Of a stretch of DNA of 64,000 nt, positions 11,232-24,469 are shown in pieces. The notes beneath the pieces are model-generated. The model was not told the origin of the DNA, searched no databases, and saw nothing but the letters and a program-made list of their open reading frames with translations. The translations under genes were made by a program, and so were the position numbers. Numbering within the stretch: position 1 is the stretch's first letter; every line of letters starts with the position of its first letter. Origin of the DNA: Aulostomus chinensis (taxonomy: Eukaryota > Chordata > Actinopteri > Syngnathiformes > Aulostomidae); contig JBBMOA010000003.1 in assembly GCA_037954235.1 (NCBI GenBank), positions 13,692,723-13,756,722 of the forward strand. Reading direction: 5' to 3'.

Positions 11232-11760
11232 GGGCACGTTTCCACTGGCTCACTTCGGCTCAGGTCTGATGGAGTCGGGTCAGTTTGGCCCCGTTTCCAC
11301 TGGCCCCAACACGGTACTAACCATTACCATTTTGGTCCCTGTTCTGCTGGGGTTCCAAGCGAGCCGAGCGGGGACTAAAATGTGACATAAACACATAGTG
11401 GGGCGCTGATTGGGTAACTTACCCGCTTACGTCGTCTACTTCCTATCATCTTAGCCTCGGTGGAATACTGGTGGATCGCTTGGTAAAGTCTTTTATACTT
11501 TTCTTAGATGTTCTGTTTTTTACGTGTTGAAGCCTTGCCTCTCTTGTCCCTCACCTTAAGTTTAAAAACCACTGATGGAGCATCAGGCATCACGCTGCCT
11601 CCATGTCGTCCATTGTTGTTGTTGTGTTGCACACAAATGATGCTGGGGAACACTTGGCCAGTGAGTCCACCCACGCTGACGTGGTACCAAGTGATAGCGG
11701 AAACGCACCCGTACCAAGCTGTACCGACCCGAGCCGAAGTGAGCCAGTGGAAACGTGCAT
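11232..11760. mobile_element. Harbinger-like MITE with TAA target duplication
   Basis: The left end reads GGGCACGTTTCCACTGGCTC then ACTTCGGCTC. The right end is the reverse complement of ATGCACGTTTCCACTGGCTC then ACTTCGGCTC, so the terminal repeats match from the third base for about 28 bp. A TAA flanks each side (11229-11231 and 11761-11763), as expected for a PIF/Harbinger 3-bp duplication. Sub-terminal CGTTTCC and GGTACC-like words recur inside. The 529-bp interior has no transposase. The superfamily call is inferred from the TAA duplication, while the inverted repeats are directly visible. Confidence 0.75.
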
Positions 11761-11763
11761 TAA

Positions 11764-12815
11764 GCCCCCATCTTGCTTGACACGTGTGATGCGTTGATGA
11801 AACAATTATTTCTCCCACCCTCAGTGTAATCTAAATGTTAAAATAATTTTGGCTAGATTTAAGCAGCCCTTTTAGTAGAAATTTCTCGAAAAAAAAGAGA
11901 TGCTTCATAAAGCTCAAAAACACGGTCACTGCCTGCCAAACTTACAACTAATAGAACTTGACCGACCACCGCCACTGGACGGGAACACACGAATTTCTAG
12001 AAACAGAATTTGATCTCTGTGTTGACAGCACAGTGTAGCGTAATATCCCAGAGCACGATTTAAGAATCTGCTGTATTGGCCAAGTTTGTAGCACAAACAA
12101 TTTGACTCTGGTATACTAAGCTCTCTTGAAAACAAAGTTATGTAGTGGTTTTTATACAGAATAAAGATAATAGAATAAGATAAAAATAAAAATAAAGATG
12201 TCAGAACAATGTATGCAAGTCAAACTATGTACAACATGTAAATAGTAAGTTAGTATGTATATGAGTGGATAGTGCAAATTCAACTGTCTGAGCGAGGTGG
12301 TGCAAACGTGCATAGAGGAAGCCTAAAACAACAAGCAGTGGCCTCAGAAATGAAATTAGTGTGGGCAATCATGACGCTAAACTTTTCTGACTCGTCTCTG
12401 TATATGGCTCACTTGTCTTTAGTTGGGGGCATGCCTTCAGACATCAGCACGGGTTCACAGATGCTAGAAATCCTTGGAAATGTTTGAATTTTAATGTAGC
12501 ATTTTCAAGATGTGAAAAGTGCTTTGATTTTGGTTGAACTGCTATTTGGAATTATAAGAGCTACGGATTTCTTTTTCCCTTTCACAAAATAAGGAAGATC
12601 AATTGTCACTCAACACTAACCTGTGCAACAGATTGCAAAATTTACAGTTTGGCTAGGATCAGGGTTATGAGCCACAGATCAAATTATTTATCGGAGGGAC
12701 AGATACTTTGCTTTAGATTTACTTTTCAAACCAAATTGGGTTATAGAAATTAATATTATGACACATAGGGGTTGGTTCAATAAGAAATCATTAATGTGAA
12801 AATGTTCAGAAATTA

Positions 12816-12864
<49 letters not shown>

Positions 12865-13959
12865 TTTCTGCTATTGCAGTCCCCATTAGTGGTTCACTGT
12901 CACGTTCATTATTTTCTCTTGTTCAGGAGAGAACTAATAGTAGAAACACAGCATCGAAAGCAGAAACGAGAATCAAGTCCCTCACTTGATGTTTTAACAC
13001 ATTGTAGCCTATATATTTTTCACTCAAACTTGTAAAATGTGTTTCTGGTGAGATTTTAAATAACTAGTTTCCCTCTCTGCTTCTCCTATCAGTGACACTC
13101 TGGTTGTTTACATTTAAACAGCAGTGGTGATACATGGGGACGACTGCAGTCAGAGAACGCCGACCCATAGTGCAGGAGACCTGAACACAAATACGGCACA
13201 AACATCGTGGCAGCATTCAGTGCTCACATTTACTTTACATTTAACATTGAGATTAAGATGTAACATATAGATTTTCAGGCAAGGCTGCAAAGTCTGGTTT
13301 CAGGGGCCAATTGGAGACCGAGCCCCTCCCTTCCTGAGCCTTGACATTTTCTTTCTCTGTCAAAGTTTCAAAATTCGAGATGCAACTAGGTTCTATCAGT
13401 GGAGGATATAGAGTTCAAATAAGCACTGGAGTCCAACAAAGTTGAGTCCAAAGAGCTTTATTGTCGTTATGGTGTACAAAGCCTGAGCAGTTCAGAAGAA
13501 GCTACTGAAAATCTATTGACAATGAATCTCATTTATACTATTTAATGTAGGCGTAGGGATGTGGTTCTTGCCACGTCCCTTTTACCAATATTTGTCATCA
13601 TTGTCCTGTTTATAATGGAGTTTATTCAGGTGGCCAATCGGTGAAAAACAGCTTTATATTGGAATCGTAAATCACGTATTGTTTTGCCTGTGGGAACAAA
13701 TATATTGACTGGTCCGGTCTGTTTTCTATTGGGGTCAAAAGCTCTTGTACCATTTTTTTTCCCTTAAAAGATATACTAAAGAGGCTTAAACGTTTCAGCG
13801 TTCCTGAAGCAGATTGTTTGTTGATGGAAATGCAGTAGTAAAAAACAGTGATGATAAAATAAGTTAGAAACATGATAAGAAAAAAAAATCACCCTTCTAT
13901 TTCAGAAATTAGACACCTGAAGTCCACCATCTGACAGGAAGCCAACTAACCCACTTAAA
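11764..13959. other. Intergenic DNA, no gene recognised
   Basis: A CA microsatellite lies at 12818-12862. A purine-rich AATAAAGATAATAGAATAAG stretch near 12160 and a CTTTATTGTCGTTATGGTG word near 13452 look like parts of dispersed repeats but are too short to name. No gene is supported. Confidence 0.5.
12818..12862. repeat. (CA)n microsatellite
   Basis: A pure CA run of about 22 units. Confidence 0.95.
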
Positions 13960-16659
13960 TTTGATTACAATCAAACCATTGCATAAGGAGTAGTATTATG
14001 AAGGCATTTAGATATAAATTTTACCATTTAAATTTAAATCTTAACATTCAGGTTGAACATTGAAAATTTAGATTCATAATTTAACATGTAAATTTAAACT
14101 TGAACAGTTAACATTTGGATTTAGCATTTTGGTGTAGCAAAAGCATGTAGATTAAGAGTTGACATGTAGATTTAATAGTATTTAACATTTGTATTTAACA
14201 TACATTAAACATACATACATCAACGTTGAAGATCAAGCCAGCCAAGTGTTGAGGCCTGTCTCATTCAGTGTTAGTTTTAACATATACATTTTATGTAACA
14301 TGCATTCTATTAGGATTTAGATTTAATATTTAGATTTATAATGTAAGCTGTATTCGATATTATGTATTTTTTTTTAATTTTTTTACTTTAAAATTTAAGT
14401 GTTATTTTATTTTTGAAAACATTTACTTTAATACTATTACTTATAACGATTTGAACATTTCCATTATTTTTTATCATATTCTATATTGTTTTATTTTATT
14501 GTATATCATTTTAATATATTTTAGTATATTCTGTTATTTTATTCCATGTTTTATTTCATGACTGTGTGTTTGTATTGAAGGTTTTTTTTTTTACATTAGG
14601 TTAAAAAGCTTGTTATTAACATTATGATTTAATGTTAAATTTAAAACGATGATTTAGTTTTAATAGTTAGTTTTAACTTGACAATTAACATTTAGATTTG
14701 GATTTACCATTTAGATTTAAAATGCGTTTTGTTAGGATTTACATTTAGATTATTTTTGGGGCTTGGCCAGAGTGTTGTGAGCACCCTCCTCAGCTTATTT
14801 GTTTAACATGAAGTTAACTTTAGCCTTTTAAATTAACATTCAGATGTACATTTAATATTTAGATTTAAAATTTAAGTTGTATTTTATTATTAAAATTATT
14901 TTATATTCTGTTAATTTATCCTGTTTTTTCATGATTTTTGTTTTTTAACATGATTAACGTTAACATGTAGGTTGAATTTTTGATTTGAATTTATTATTCA
15001 GATTTTAAATTTAAGTTGCTACTATGCTTTTTTATTTATTTTATTTACATTTAGGTATACATTTAATATTAATATTTAAAATTTAAGTATATATATTATA
15101 TATTTTAAGTTTAAATTTTATTAAGTTTTATTATTTTATTGCAATTTGTTAATTTTAGTGATTTTTTTCTTTCATTAGTATGTTTATTTAATCATGTCTA
15201 TCAATGTCATACTGCTATTTTATTCTTATTTTGTTTAAATATTAGTGTTGTTTTTTTGAAAATTAAGTTGATTTATTTATTTATACATTTAACATTTCGA
15301 TTGGAATGCATGTCGCTACATTAGATATAGCATTTAAATTAACTTTTAGATTTAGATTTACAAGTAATTTATTAAATGTATGCTTTATTCTGCTAATATA
15401 TTTTAATTGTTTGTTTATATTTTCTCTTAAAATTTGAATTTTTCCATTTTAAATTTTGAATGATTTTATGATAACCTTTTCATTTATCCTGTTTTTTTCA
15501 TTATTTTGTTTGTTTGCATGCAATCTATTAGGATTTAGATTAAGTATTTAAATAGATTTTAAATTTTAGATTTATTTTTAGTTTAAATTTTTATTCTACT
15601 TTATATTGTCTTAAATATTTGATTATATGCTATGCTTTCTGTTAAATATTCCCATGTTTTATTAGGGTTTTTAACATTTTATTATACACATTTATATTTT
15701 TATACTTTATCCTGTTTTTATTTAATTCAATGTTTTTTTAATCCATTTTCATCTTAGATTTTCATCAATTTTTTTCTTATTCAGTCATTTTATTATATCT
15801 TATTATATTGTTATTTTATTCTCTGTTTTATTTCATTATGATATTAAGATTATTAAGTTTTTATTTACATGTAGATTAACATCGAATTTGTTATTTTATC
15901 CTGTATTTCTTAATTATTATATTAGGCATTTTTAACATTCAGTTAACATTTTATACATAAAGTACCATTCAGATTTAACATGTATTCTATTAGGATTTAG
16001 ATTTAGCATTTAAATTAACTTTTAGATTTATAATTAAATTTTTATTCTACATCATATTATTTTAAGTTTTTTGATTATGTATTATGTTTCCTGTTACTTT
16101 ATCCCATGTTGTATTTCAGTATTACATATCTTTTTAAATTTAAGTTAATATTTTACATGCACATTAACCTTTAGATTTAGATTTACTATTTAGACTTAAA
16201 ATGATTAATTATTGTTATTGTTGTTGTTAAGTTATTATAATGTTAAATTATCACGTTTTATTTTAACATCATATTAAGTTTTTTTTAAAAATTTTATTTC
16301 ACCAATTAGTTTTCCATTATTTTATCCTATTTTTATTTATTTTAATATTAGTTTTCTGTTGTTGATAATTACATGAGTAAACATATAGATTTAGATCTAG
16401 CTTGTCGATTGAGATCATGTTGTTAGCATTTAGAGTTAGCATTTAAATTAACGTTGAGATTTAGATTTACTATTTAGATTCCACAGTTAAGTTTTATTCT
16501 ATTTTTTTCTTCTTTTATTGATTTTATCTTTTTATATTCTGTTTTTTCATTATGGGGTTTTTAGGTAAATATTTTACATGTAGATTAACATCTAATTAGA
16601 TCTAAAATTTTACATTTAGCATTTAGATTTAGATCTCACTTTAAGGCGACAAAGTTCCA
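13960..16659. repeat. AT-rich degenerate satellite (ancestral flank of the array)
   Basis: The words ACATTTAGATTTAG, AGCATTTAAATTAACTTTTA, GATTATAT, TCTGTTAAATTATCC and ATGTTTTATT recur in the same order at spacings of roughly 200-450 bp. The same words in the same order make up the AT-rich blocks inside every array unit, so this tract is an older relative of those blocks. At about 15590 (ATTCTACTTTATATTGTC) and about 16040 it contains sequence that in the array units directly follows the SINE palindrome, here without a palindrome. No coding sequence is present. Confidence 0.8.
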
Positions 16660-17215
16660 TGACCACCATCAGATCATGACTGTAGTCAAACCAAGACCAC
16701 ACAAAAACCTAGAACACCTTCACATCATGACTGCAGCCCAACCAAGACCACACAAAAACCAAGACCACAATGAAACCAAGACCACCATCTAATCATGAGT
16801 GTAGCCAAACCAAGACCACACTGAAACCAAGACCACCATCTAATCATGAGTGCAGCCAAACCAAGACTACACCAAAACCAAGATCACCATCAGATCATGA
16901 CTACAGCCAAACTAAGACCACACAAAAACCAAAACCATCATCTGATCATGAGTGCAGCCAAACCAAGACCACGTTAAAACCAAGACCACACTGAAACCAA
17001 GACCACCATCAGATCATGACTGCAGCCCAACCAAGACCATACTGAAACCAAGACCACCATCGGATGTTGACTGCAGTCAAACCTCGACCACATAAAAACC
17101 AAGACCACTATCTGATCATCACTGTAGCAAAACCAAGACCAAGCTAAAAAAACAAGACCACACAAAAACCGACACCACACTTAAACTAAGACCACACAAA
17201 AACCAAGTCCACCAT
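16660..17215 (+). repeat. Minisatellite block M0 (oldest, diverged)
   Basis: The first appearance of the 51-bp repeat, CCAAGACCACCATCAGA + TCATGACTGCAGCCAAA + CCAAGACCACACTGAAA, three related 17-mers. Monomers here carry many private changes (for example TCTAATCATGAGTG), and no palindrome precedes the block. Confidence 0.9.
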
Positions 17216-18588
17216 AGAATTAGATTTACTATTCAGATATTAATTAAGTTTAATTGTATCTACTTCTTAAAATATTTATTATACAATTAAATATTTTTAT
17301 TTTTTCCTTTTTTATTATTTTTATATTGGTATTATATTATTTTTTGTCATTACATGGACAAACATTTAGATGTAGATTTACATTGTCTATTGACAGGCAT
17401 GTGTTTTTGCATTTACATTGATCATTTAAATTCATTTTATGATTTAGATTTACGCTTTGGATTAAAAATGTAAGTTTTTCTTTTCTATATTACTTTAATT
17501 ATTGGATTATATGTTTTATTTTCTTTTAGATAGTAGTATGTTTAATTTCGTTAAGATATTTGTTTTTACCTCGAAGTTTATATCTAGACGTAAATTTAAA
17601 GGTTAAGTTTTATTATATTTATATTGACGTTATTGCAATCTGTTATTTAGGTGATTTTTTTCCCCATCATTATTATGTTAGGGTTTTAAATCATATTTTA
17701 AAACTTAACATTTTTATTTTATTCTTTTTTATTTATTTAAGTATTAAGTGTTATTTCATTTTTGAACATTAAGTTGATATCTAACATGTTGATTGACATG
17801 CATGTTGTTATTGTTTAGATTTAGCATTTAAAGTAACTTTTGGATTTAAATTTACTATTAAAGTTTAAAATTGAAGTTTTAATCTGTTTTCATATTATTT
17901 AAATTGTTTGTTTATGTGTTATATTCTGTTGAAATTTATTTTTTTGTATTTTAAATTTTTGTGTATGTTATTATAATCTTTTAATTTATCCTGTATTATT
18001 TGATTATAATGTTTGTTTGTTAGCATGCATTTGATTTGGATTTAAATTATCCATTTAATTGGATTTTTAGATTTTAGATTCATTGTTTACTTTTTATCTT
18101 TTTTTATATTATTTTAATTATTTGATTATATTTTATGTTTTCTGTTAAATTATCCTATGTTTTAATGTTATAGATTTTTAGTTTTTAATGCTATATTTTT
18201 TAAATATCTATTATTTTACTTTATCCTATTCATATTTATTTTAATATTAGTTTTATTTAAATTTTTAACTTTTTAGTGGACAAACATTAGATTAAGATTT
18301 AACATGTCAATTGACATGCATGTTGTTAGTGTTTAGATTTAGCATTTAAAGTAATATGCAGATTTAGAGTTACCATTTAGATTTAAAATGTAAGCTTTAT
18401 TACTTTTGTTTTTGAATTATGATTAAAACCTTTCAATTCATTCTTTTTAATTTTATTTAACATGATATTTTACAAATTGATATTCTGCTATTTCATCCTA
18501 TTTTTATTTATATTAATTTTAGGTTGATTTCATTTCTGAACATTAAGTTTTTAAACATTAAAAAGTTGTTTTAACATGTTTATTGATC
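17216..18588. repeat. AT-rich block following M0
   Basis: This block has the same order of landmarks as the AT blocks of the later units: TATTGACAGGCATG, TTTAGATTTACGCTTTGGAT, TATTGCAATCTGTTATT, ATCATTATTATGTTAGGG, GATTGACATGCATGTTGTTA and TAACTTTTTAGTGGACA. It shows that the unit layout was in place before the near-identical units were amplified. Confidence 0.85.
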
Positions 18589-18992
18589 GTAGCACAGTGG
18601 TGCAGTGGTTGTCACTGTTGCCTCACAGCAAGAAGGATCCAGGTTCGAGTCCTGGGTCGTGCAAGGGATCTTTCTTTGTGGAGTTTATGTGTTCTTCCTG
18701 TTCCTGTGTGGGTTCTCTCCAGGTTCTCTGGCTTCCTCCCACAGTCCAAAGACATCAAGACGGGACGAGGCTGATTGACACTCTACATTGACCCTAGGTG
18801 TGGCTGTGAGTATTAATCAGCCTTGTCCCGTCTTGGTGTTTTGGACTGGGGGAGGAAGCCAGAGAACCCACACAGGCACAGGGAGAACATGGAGACTCAA
18901 CACGGAAAGATCCAGTGCCCGAGCCGGGACTTGTGTCTGGAACCCTTTCTCTTGTTGGGCGACAGTGCTAACCACTGCAACAGTGTGCCGCC
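18589..18992. repeat. SINE palindrome S1 (diverged, centre D)
   Basis: Left arm: SINE head in sense, with A box TGGTGCAGTGG and an exact B box GGTTCGAGTCC. Right arm: the reverse complement, ending AGTGTGCCGCC. The central segment reads in the direct (D) order, as in the full SINE at 7604. It is diverged from the U copies at many sites. Confidence 0.9.
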
Positions 18993-19387
18993 TTATTCTA
19001 CTTTATATTATTATAATTATTGTATTATATATTATAATTTCTGTTAAATATTCCTATGTTTTATTTAATTGATATATTAGGATTTTTTAACATGTTATTT
19101 TACACATTTATATTCTTTGACTTTATCCCATTTTTATTTGTTTCAATATTGTTTTTTATCTATTTTTATCTTATTTTAGTCATTCTATTATATCTTATTA
19201 TGTTTTTTTTATTCTCTGTTTATTTCATTATTGTATAAAGATTTTTAAGATTATATTTACATGTAAATGAACATCTAATTTGATCTAACATTTTACATTT
19301 AGCATTTAGATTTAGATCTCACATTTAGGCATCAAAGTTCCTTCTGTCTCCAAAATACAAACCATGAACAAAATCAGACTACCAACG

Positions 19388-20391
19388 CAGTCAAATCATG
19401 GCCACACTAAACCAAGACCACCATCAGATCATGACTTCAGCCAAACCAAGACCACACTGAAACCAAGACCACCATCAGGTCATGACTGCTGTCAAACCAA
19501 GACCATACAAAATCCAAGACCGCCATCAGATCATGACTGCAGCCAGACCAAGATCACACAAAAACCAAGACCAACATCAGGTCATGACTGCAGCCAAACC
19601 GAGACCACACTGAAACCAACACCACCATCAGATCATGAATGCAGCCAAACCGAGACCACACTGAAACCAAGACCACCATCAGATCATGAATGCAGCCAAA
19701 CCAAGACCACACTGAAACCAAGACCACCATCAGATGATGACTGCAGCCCAATCAAGACCACTCTGAAACCAAGACCGCCATCAGATCATGACTGCAGCCA
19801 AACCAAGAACGCTATCAGATCATGAATGCAGCCAAACCAAGACCACACAAAAACCAAGACCACCATCAGGTCATGACTGCAACCAAACCAAGACCACACA
19901 AAAACCAAGACCACGATCAGATCATGACTGCAGCCCAACCAAGAAGACACTGAAAGCAAGACTACCTTCAGATCGTGACTGCAGCCAAACCAAGACCACA
20001 CAAAAACTAACACCACCATCAGATCATGACTGCAGTCAAATGAGGACCACACAAGAACCAAGACCACTATCTGATCATCACTGCAGCCAAACCAAGACCA
20101 CGCTGAAACCAAGACCACACAAAAACCAGGACTACTATCAGATCATAACTGCAGCCAAACCAAGACCAACATATAATTATGAGTGCAACCAAACAAAGAC
20201 CGCACTCAAACCAAGACAACACTAAAACTAAGACCACACTGAAACCAAGACCAACATATAATTATGAGTGCAGCCAAACAAAGACCGCACTCAAACCAAG
20301 ACAACACTAAAACTAAGACCACACTCAAACCAAGACCACCATCAGATATTGACTGCAGTCAAACCCAGACCACGCTATAACCAAGAGATTA
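19388..20391 (+). repeat. Minisatellite block M1
   Basis: About 1.0 kb of 51-bp and 17-bp steps with many variant monomers. A 69-bp group (ACATATAATTATGAGTGCA and following) is repeated near 20167 and 20251. The block is preceded by the conserved junction word TTCCTTCTGTCTCCAAAATA found before nearly all later blocks. Confidence 0.9.
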
Positions 20392-21021
20392 ACTTTATGA
20401 TTTAGATTTACTCTTTGGATTAAAAATGTAAGTTTTTTATTTATTTAAGTATTAAGTGTTATTTCATTTTTGAACATTAAGTTAATATCTAACATATCGA
20501 TTGACATGCATGTTGTTATTGTTTAGATTTAGCATTTGAAGTAACTTTTAGATCTAAATTAACTATTGAGGTTTAAAATAGAAGTTTTAACCTTTTTTCA
20601 TGTGATTTAATTTGTTTGTTTATATGTTGTTTTCCCTGTTAAAATTTATTTGTTTTGTATTTTAAATTTTTGTGAATGTTATTTTAATCTTTTAATTCAT
20701 CCTGTATTATTTGATTATTGTGTTTGCTTGTTAGCATGTATTTTATTTGGATTTAAATTTACCATTTAATTGATTTTTAAATTTTAGATTCATTGTTAAC
20801 TTTTTATCTATTTTATATTATTTTAATTATGTGATTATATTTTATGTTTTCTGTTAAATTAACCTGTTTAATCATATAAATTTTTAGTTTTTAACGTTAT
20901 ATTTTTCAAATTTCTATGATTTTACTTTGTCCTGTTAATATTTATTTTAATATAAGTTTTATTTATTTTTTAACTTTTAAGTGGACAAACATTTAGATTT
21001 AGTTTTAACATGTTTATTGAT

Positions 21022-21430
21022 GGCACCACAGTGGTGCAGTGTTTGGTTTTTTTGCCTCACAGCAAGAAGGTTCCAGGCCCAAGTCCTGGCTCGGGCACGG
21101 GATCTTTCTGTGTGGAGTTTATGTGTTCTTTCTGTTTCTGCGTGGGTTCTCTCCAGGTTCTCTGGCTTCCTCCCACAGTCCAAAGACATCAAGAGGGGAC
21201 GAGGCTGATTGACACTCTACATTGACCCTAGGTGTGGCTGTGAGTATCAATCTGCCTCGTCCCCTCTTGATGTCTGTGGACTGTGGGACGAAGCTGGAGT
21301 ACTTGGAGAGAACCCACACAGGCACAGGGAGAACATGGAGACTCAACACGGAAAGATCCAGTGCCCGAGTTGTGCCTGGAACCTTCCTCTTGTTGGGCGA
21401 CAGTGCTAACCACTGCAACAGTGTGCCACC
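21022..21430. repeat. SINE palindrome S2 (diverged, centre D)
   Basis: Same two-arm layout as the later copies, with private changes such as GGCACCACAG at the left tip and TGTTTGGTTTTTTTGCC after the A box. That T run would end Pol III transcription early, unlike the U copies. Confidence 0.9.
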
Positions 21431-21825
21431 TTATTCTACTTTATATTATTATGATTATTGTATTATATATTATAATTTCTGTTAAATATTCCTATGTTTT
21501 ATTTAATTGATATATTAGGTTTTTTAACATGTTATCTTACACATTTATATTCTTTTACTTTATCCCATTTTTATTTTCTTCAATGTTGTTTTTTTATCCA
21601 TTTTTATCTTATTTTAGTCATTCTATTATATCTTATTATATTGTTATTTTATTCTCTGTTTATTTCATTATTGTGTAAAGATTTTTAAGATTACATTTAC
21701 GTGTAAATTAACATCTAATTTGATCAACTTTTTACATTTAGCATTTAGATTTAGATCTCACATTGAAGTCAAAGTTCCTTCTGTCTCCAAAGTACAAACC
21801 ATGAACAAAATGAAACTCCCAACGC

Positions 21826-23236
21826 AGTCAAATCATGGCCTCACGAAAACAAGACCACACAAAGACCAAGACCATCATCTGATCATGAGTGCAGCCAGAC
21901 CAAGACCACACTGAAACCAAGACCACCAACAGATCATGACTGCAGCCAAACCAAGACCACACTGAAACCAGGACCACCATCAGATCATGACTGCAGCCAA
22001 ACCAAGACCACACTGAAACCAAGACCACCATCAGCTCATGACTGCAGCCAAACCAAGACCCCACTGAAACCAAGACCACCATCAGCTCATGACTGCAGCC
22101 AAACCAAGACCCCACTGAAACCAAGACCACCAACAGATCATGACTGCAGCCAAACCAAGACCACACAAAAACAAAGAGTACCATCAGATCATGATTGCAG
22201 CCAAACCAAGACCACACTGAAACCAGGACCACCGTTGGATCATAACTGCAGCCAAGCCAAGACCACACAACCAAGACCACCATCTAATCATGAGTGCAAC
22301 CACACCAAGAGCACTTAAAACCAAGACCACCATCAGATCATGACTGCAGCCAAACCAAGGGCACACTGAAACCAAGACCACCAACAGATCATGACTGCAG
22401 CCAAACCAAGACCACACTGAAGCCAAAACCACCATCAGATCATGACTGCAGCCAAACCAAGACCACACTGAAACCAAGACCACCATCAGATCATGACTGC
22501 AGCCAAACCAAGACCACACAAAAACCAAGACCACAATGAAACCAAGACCACCATCTAATCATTAGTGCAGCAAAACCAAGACCACACAAAAACAAAGACC
22601 ACCATCAGATCATGATTGCAGCCAAACCAAGACCACACAAAATCAAAGACCACGCATAAACCATGATCACACTGAAACCAAGACCACTATCTGATCATCA
22701 ATGCAGCTAAACCAAGACCACACAAAAACCAAGACCACTTTGAAACCAAGACCACCATCGGATCATGACTGCAGTCCAACCAAGACCACACAAAATCCAA
22801 GACCACGCTTAAACCAAGACCACACTGAAACCAAGACCACTATCTGATCATCAATGCAGCCAAACCAAGACCACACAAAAACCAAGACACCACTGAAACC
22901 AAGACCACCATCAGATCATGACTGCAGCCAAACCAAGACCACACTGAAACCAAGACCACCATCAGATCATGACTGCAGCCAAACCAAGACCACACTGAAA
23001 CCAAGACCACCATCAGATCATGACTGCAGCCAAACCAAGACCACACTGAAACCAAGACCACCATCAGTTCATGACTGCAGCCAAACCAAGACACCACTTA
23101 AACCAAGACCACCATCAGATCATGACTGCAGCCAAACCAAGACCACACTGCAGCCAAGACCACCATCAGATCATGACTGCAGCCAAACCAAGACCACACA
23201 AAAACCAAGACCACACTAAACCCAAGTCCACAATAG
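21826..23236 (+). repeat. Minisatellite block M2 (longest, about 1.4 kb)
   Basis: It contains the most regular run of 51-mers in the window (about 22890-23200), where the monomer CCATCAGATCATGACTGCAG recurs every 51 bp with few changes. Earlier parts include the variant monomers later seen in M3-M14, so it may resemble the source of those blocks. Confidence 0.9.
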
Positions 23237-24469
23237 AATTAGATTTGATATTCAGATGTTAAATTAATTTTTATGTCATTTTTTTTTAAATATGTATTAT
23301 ATAATTAAATATTTATATTTTTTTCCTTTTTTTAATATTGGTATGATAATATTTTTTGTCATTACATGGACACACATTTAGATTTAGATTGAAATTGTCT
23401 ATTGACAGGCATGTTTTTAGCATTTAAATTGAGCATTTAAATTAACTATGATTTAGATTTACTCTTTGGATAAAATATGTAAGTTTTTCTTTTCTATATT
23501 ACTTTAATTATTGGATTATATGTTTTATTTTTTTTGAGTTAATCGTATGTTTAATTTCATTATTACATTTGGTTTTACCGCTAACTTTATATCTCGACGT
23601 AAATTTCAAGGTTAAGTTTTATTATATTTATATTTATGTTATTGCAATCTGTTATTAAGGTGATTTTTTCCATCATTATTATGTTAGGGTTTTAAATTAC
23701 ATTTTACAAGTTAACATTTTTATTTTATTCTTTTTTATTTATTCAAGTATTAAGTGTTATTTCATTTTTGAACATTAAGTTGATATCTAACATGCTGATT
23801 GACATGCATGTTTTTATTGTTTAGATTTAACATTTAAAGTAACTTTTAGATTTAAATTAACTATTAAGGTTTAAAATAGAAGTTTTAACCTGTTTTCATA
23901 TTATTTAAATTGTTTGTTTATATGTTGTTTTCCCTGTTAAAATTTATTTTTTTGGATTTTAAATTTTGTAAATGTTATTTTAATCTTTTTAGTTATTCTG
24001 TATTATTCGATTATTATGTTTGTGTGTTAGCATGCATTTTATTTGGATTTAAATTTACCATTTAAATTGATTTTTAGATTTTAGATTCATTGTTTACTTT
24101 TAATTCTATTTTATATTGTTTTAATTATTTGATTATATTTTTGTTATTTATAAAATTATCCTATGTTTAATTTTATAATTTTTTATTTTAGTTTAGTTTT
24201 TAACGTCATATTTTTAAAAATTTCTATTGTTTTACTTTATCCAATTAATATTTATTTTAATATTAGTTTTATTTTAATTTTTAACTTTTTAGTGGACATT
24301 TAGATTTAGATTGACCATGTCAACTGACAAGTGTTTATTTAACATGATATTTTACAAATTTATATTCTTTTTTTTCATCCTATTTTTATTTATATTAATT
24401 TTAGATTTGTTTTATTTTTGAACATTTAGTTTTTAAACATTTAGATTTAGTTTTAACATGTTTATTGAT

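Noticed and set aside
13440..13480. A CTTTATTGTCGTTATGGTG segment similar to the end of a common fish repeat
   Set aside because: The match is short and rests on memory, so it is not enough to name an element.
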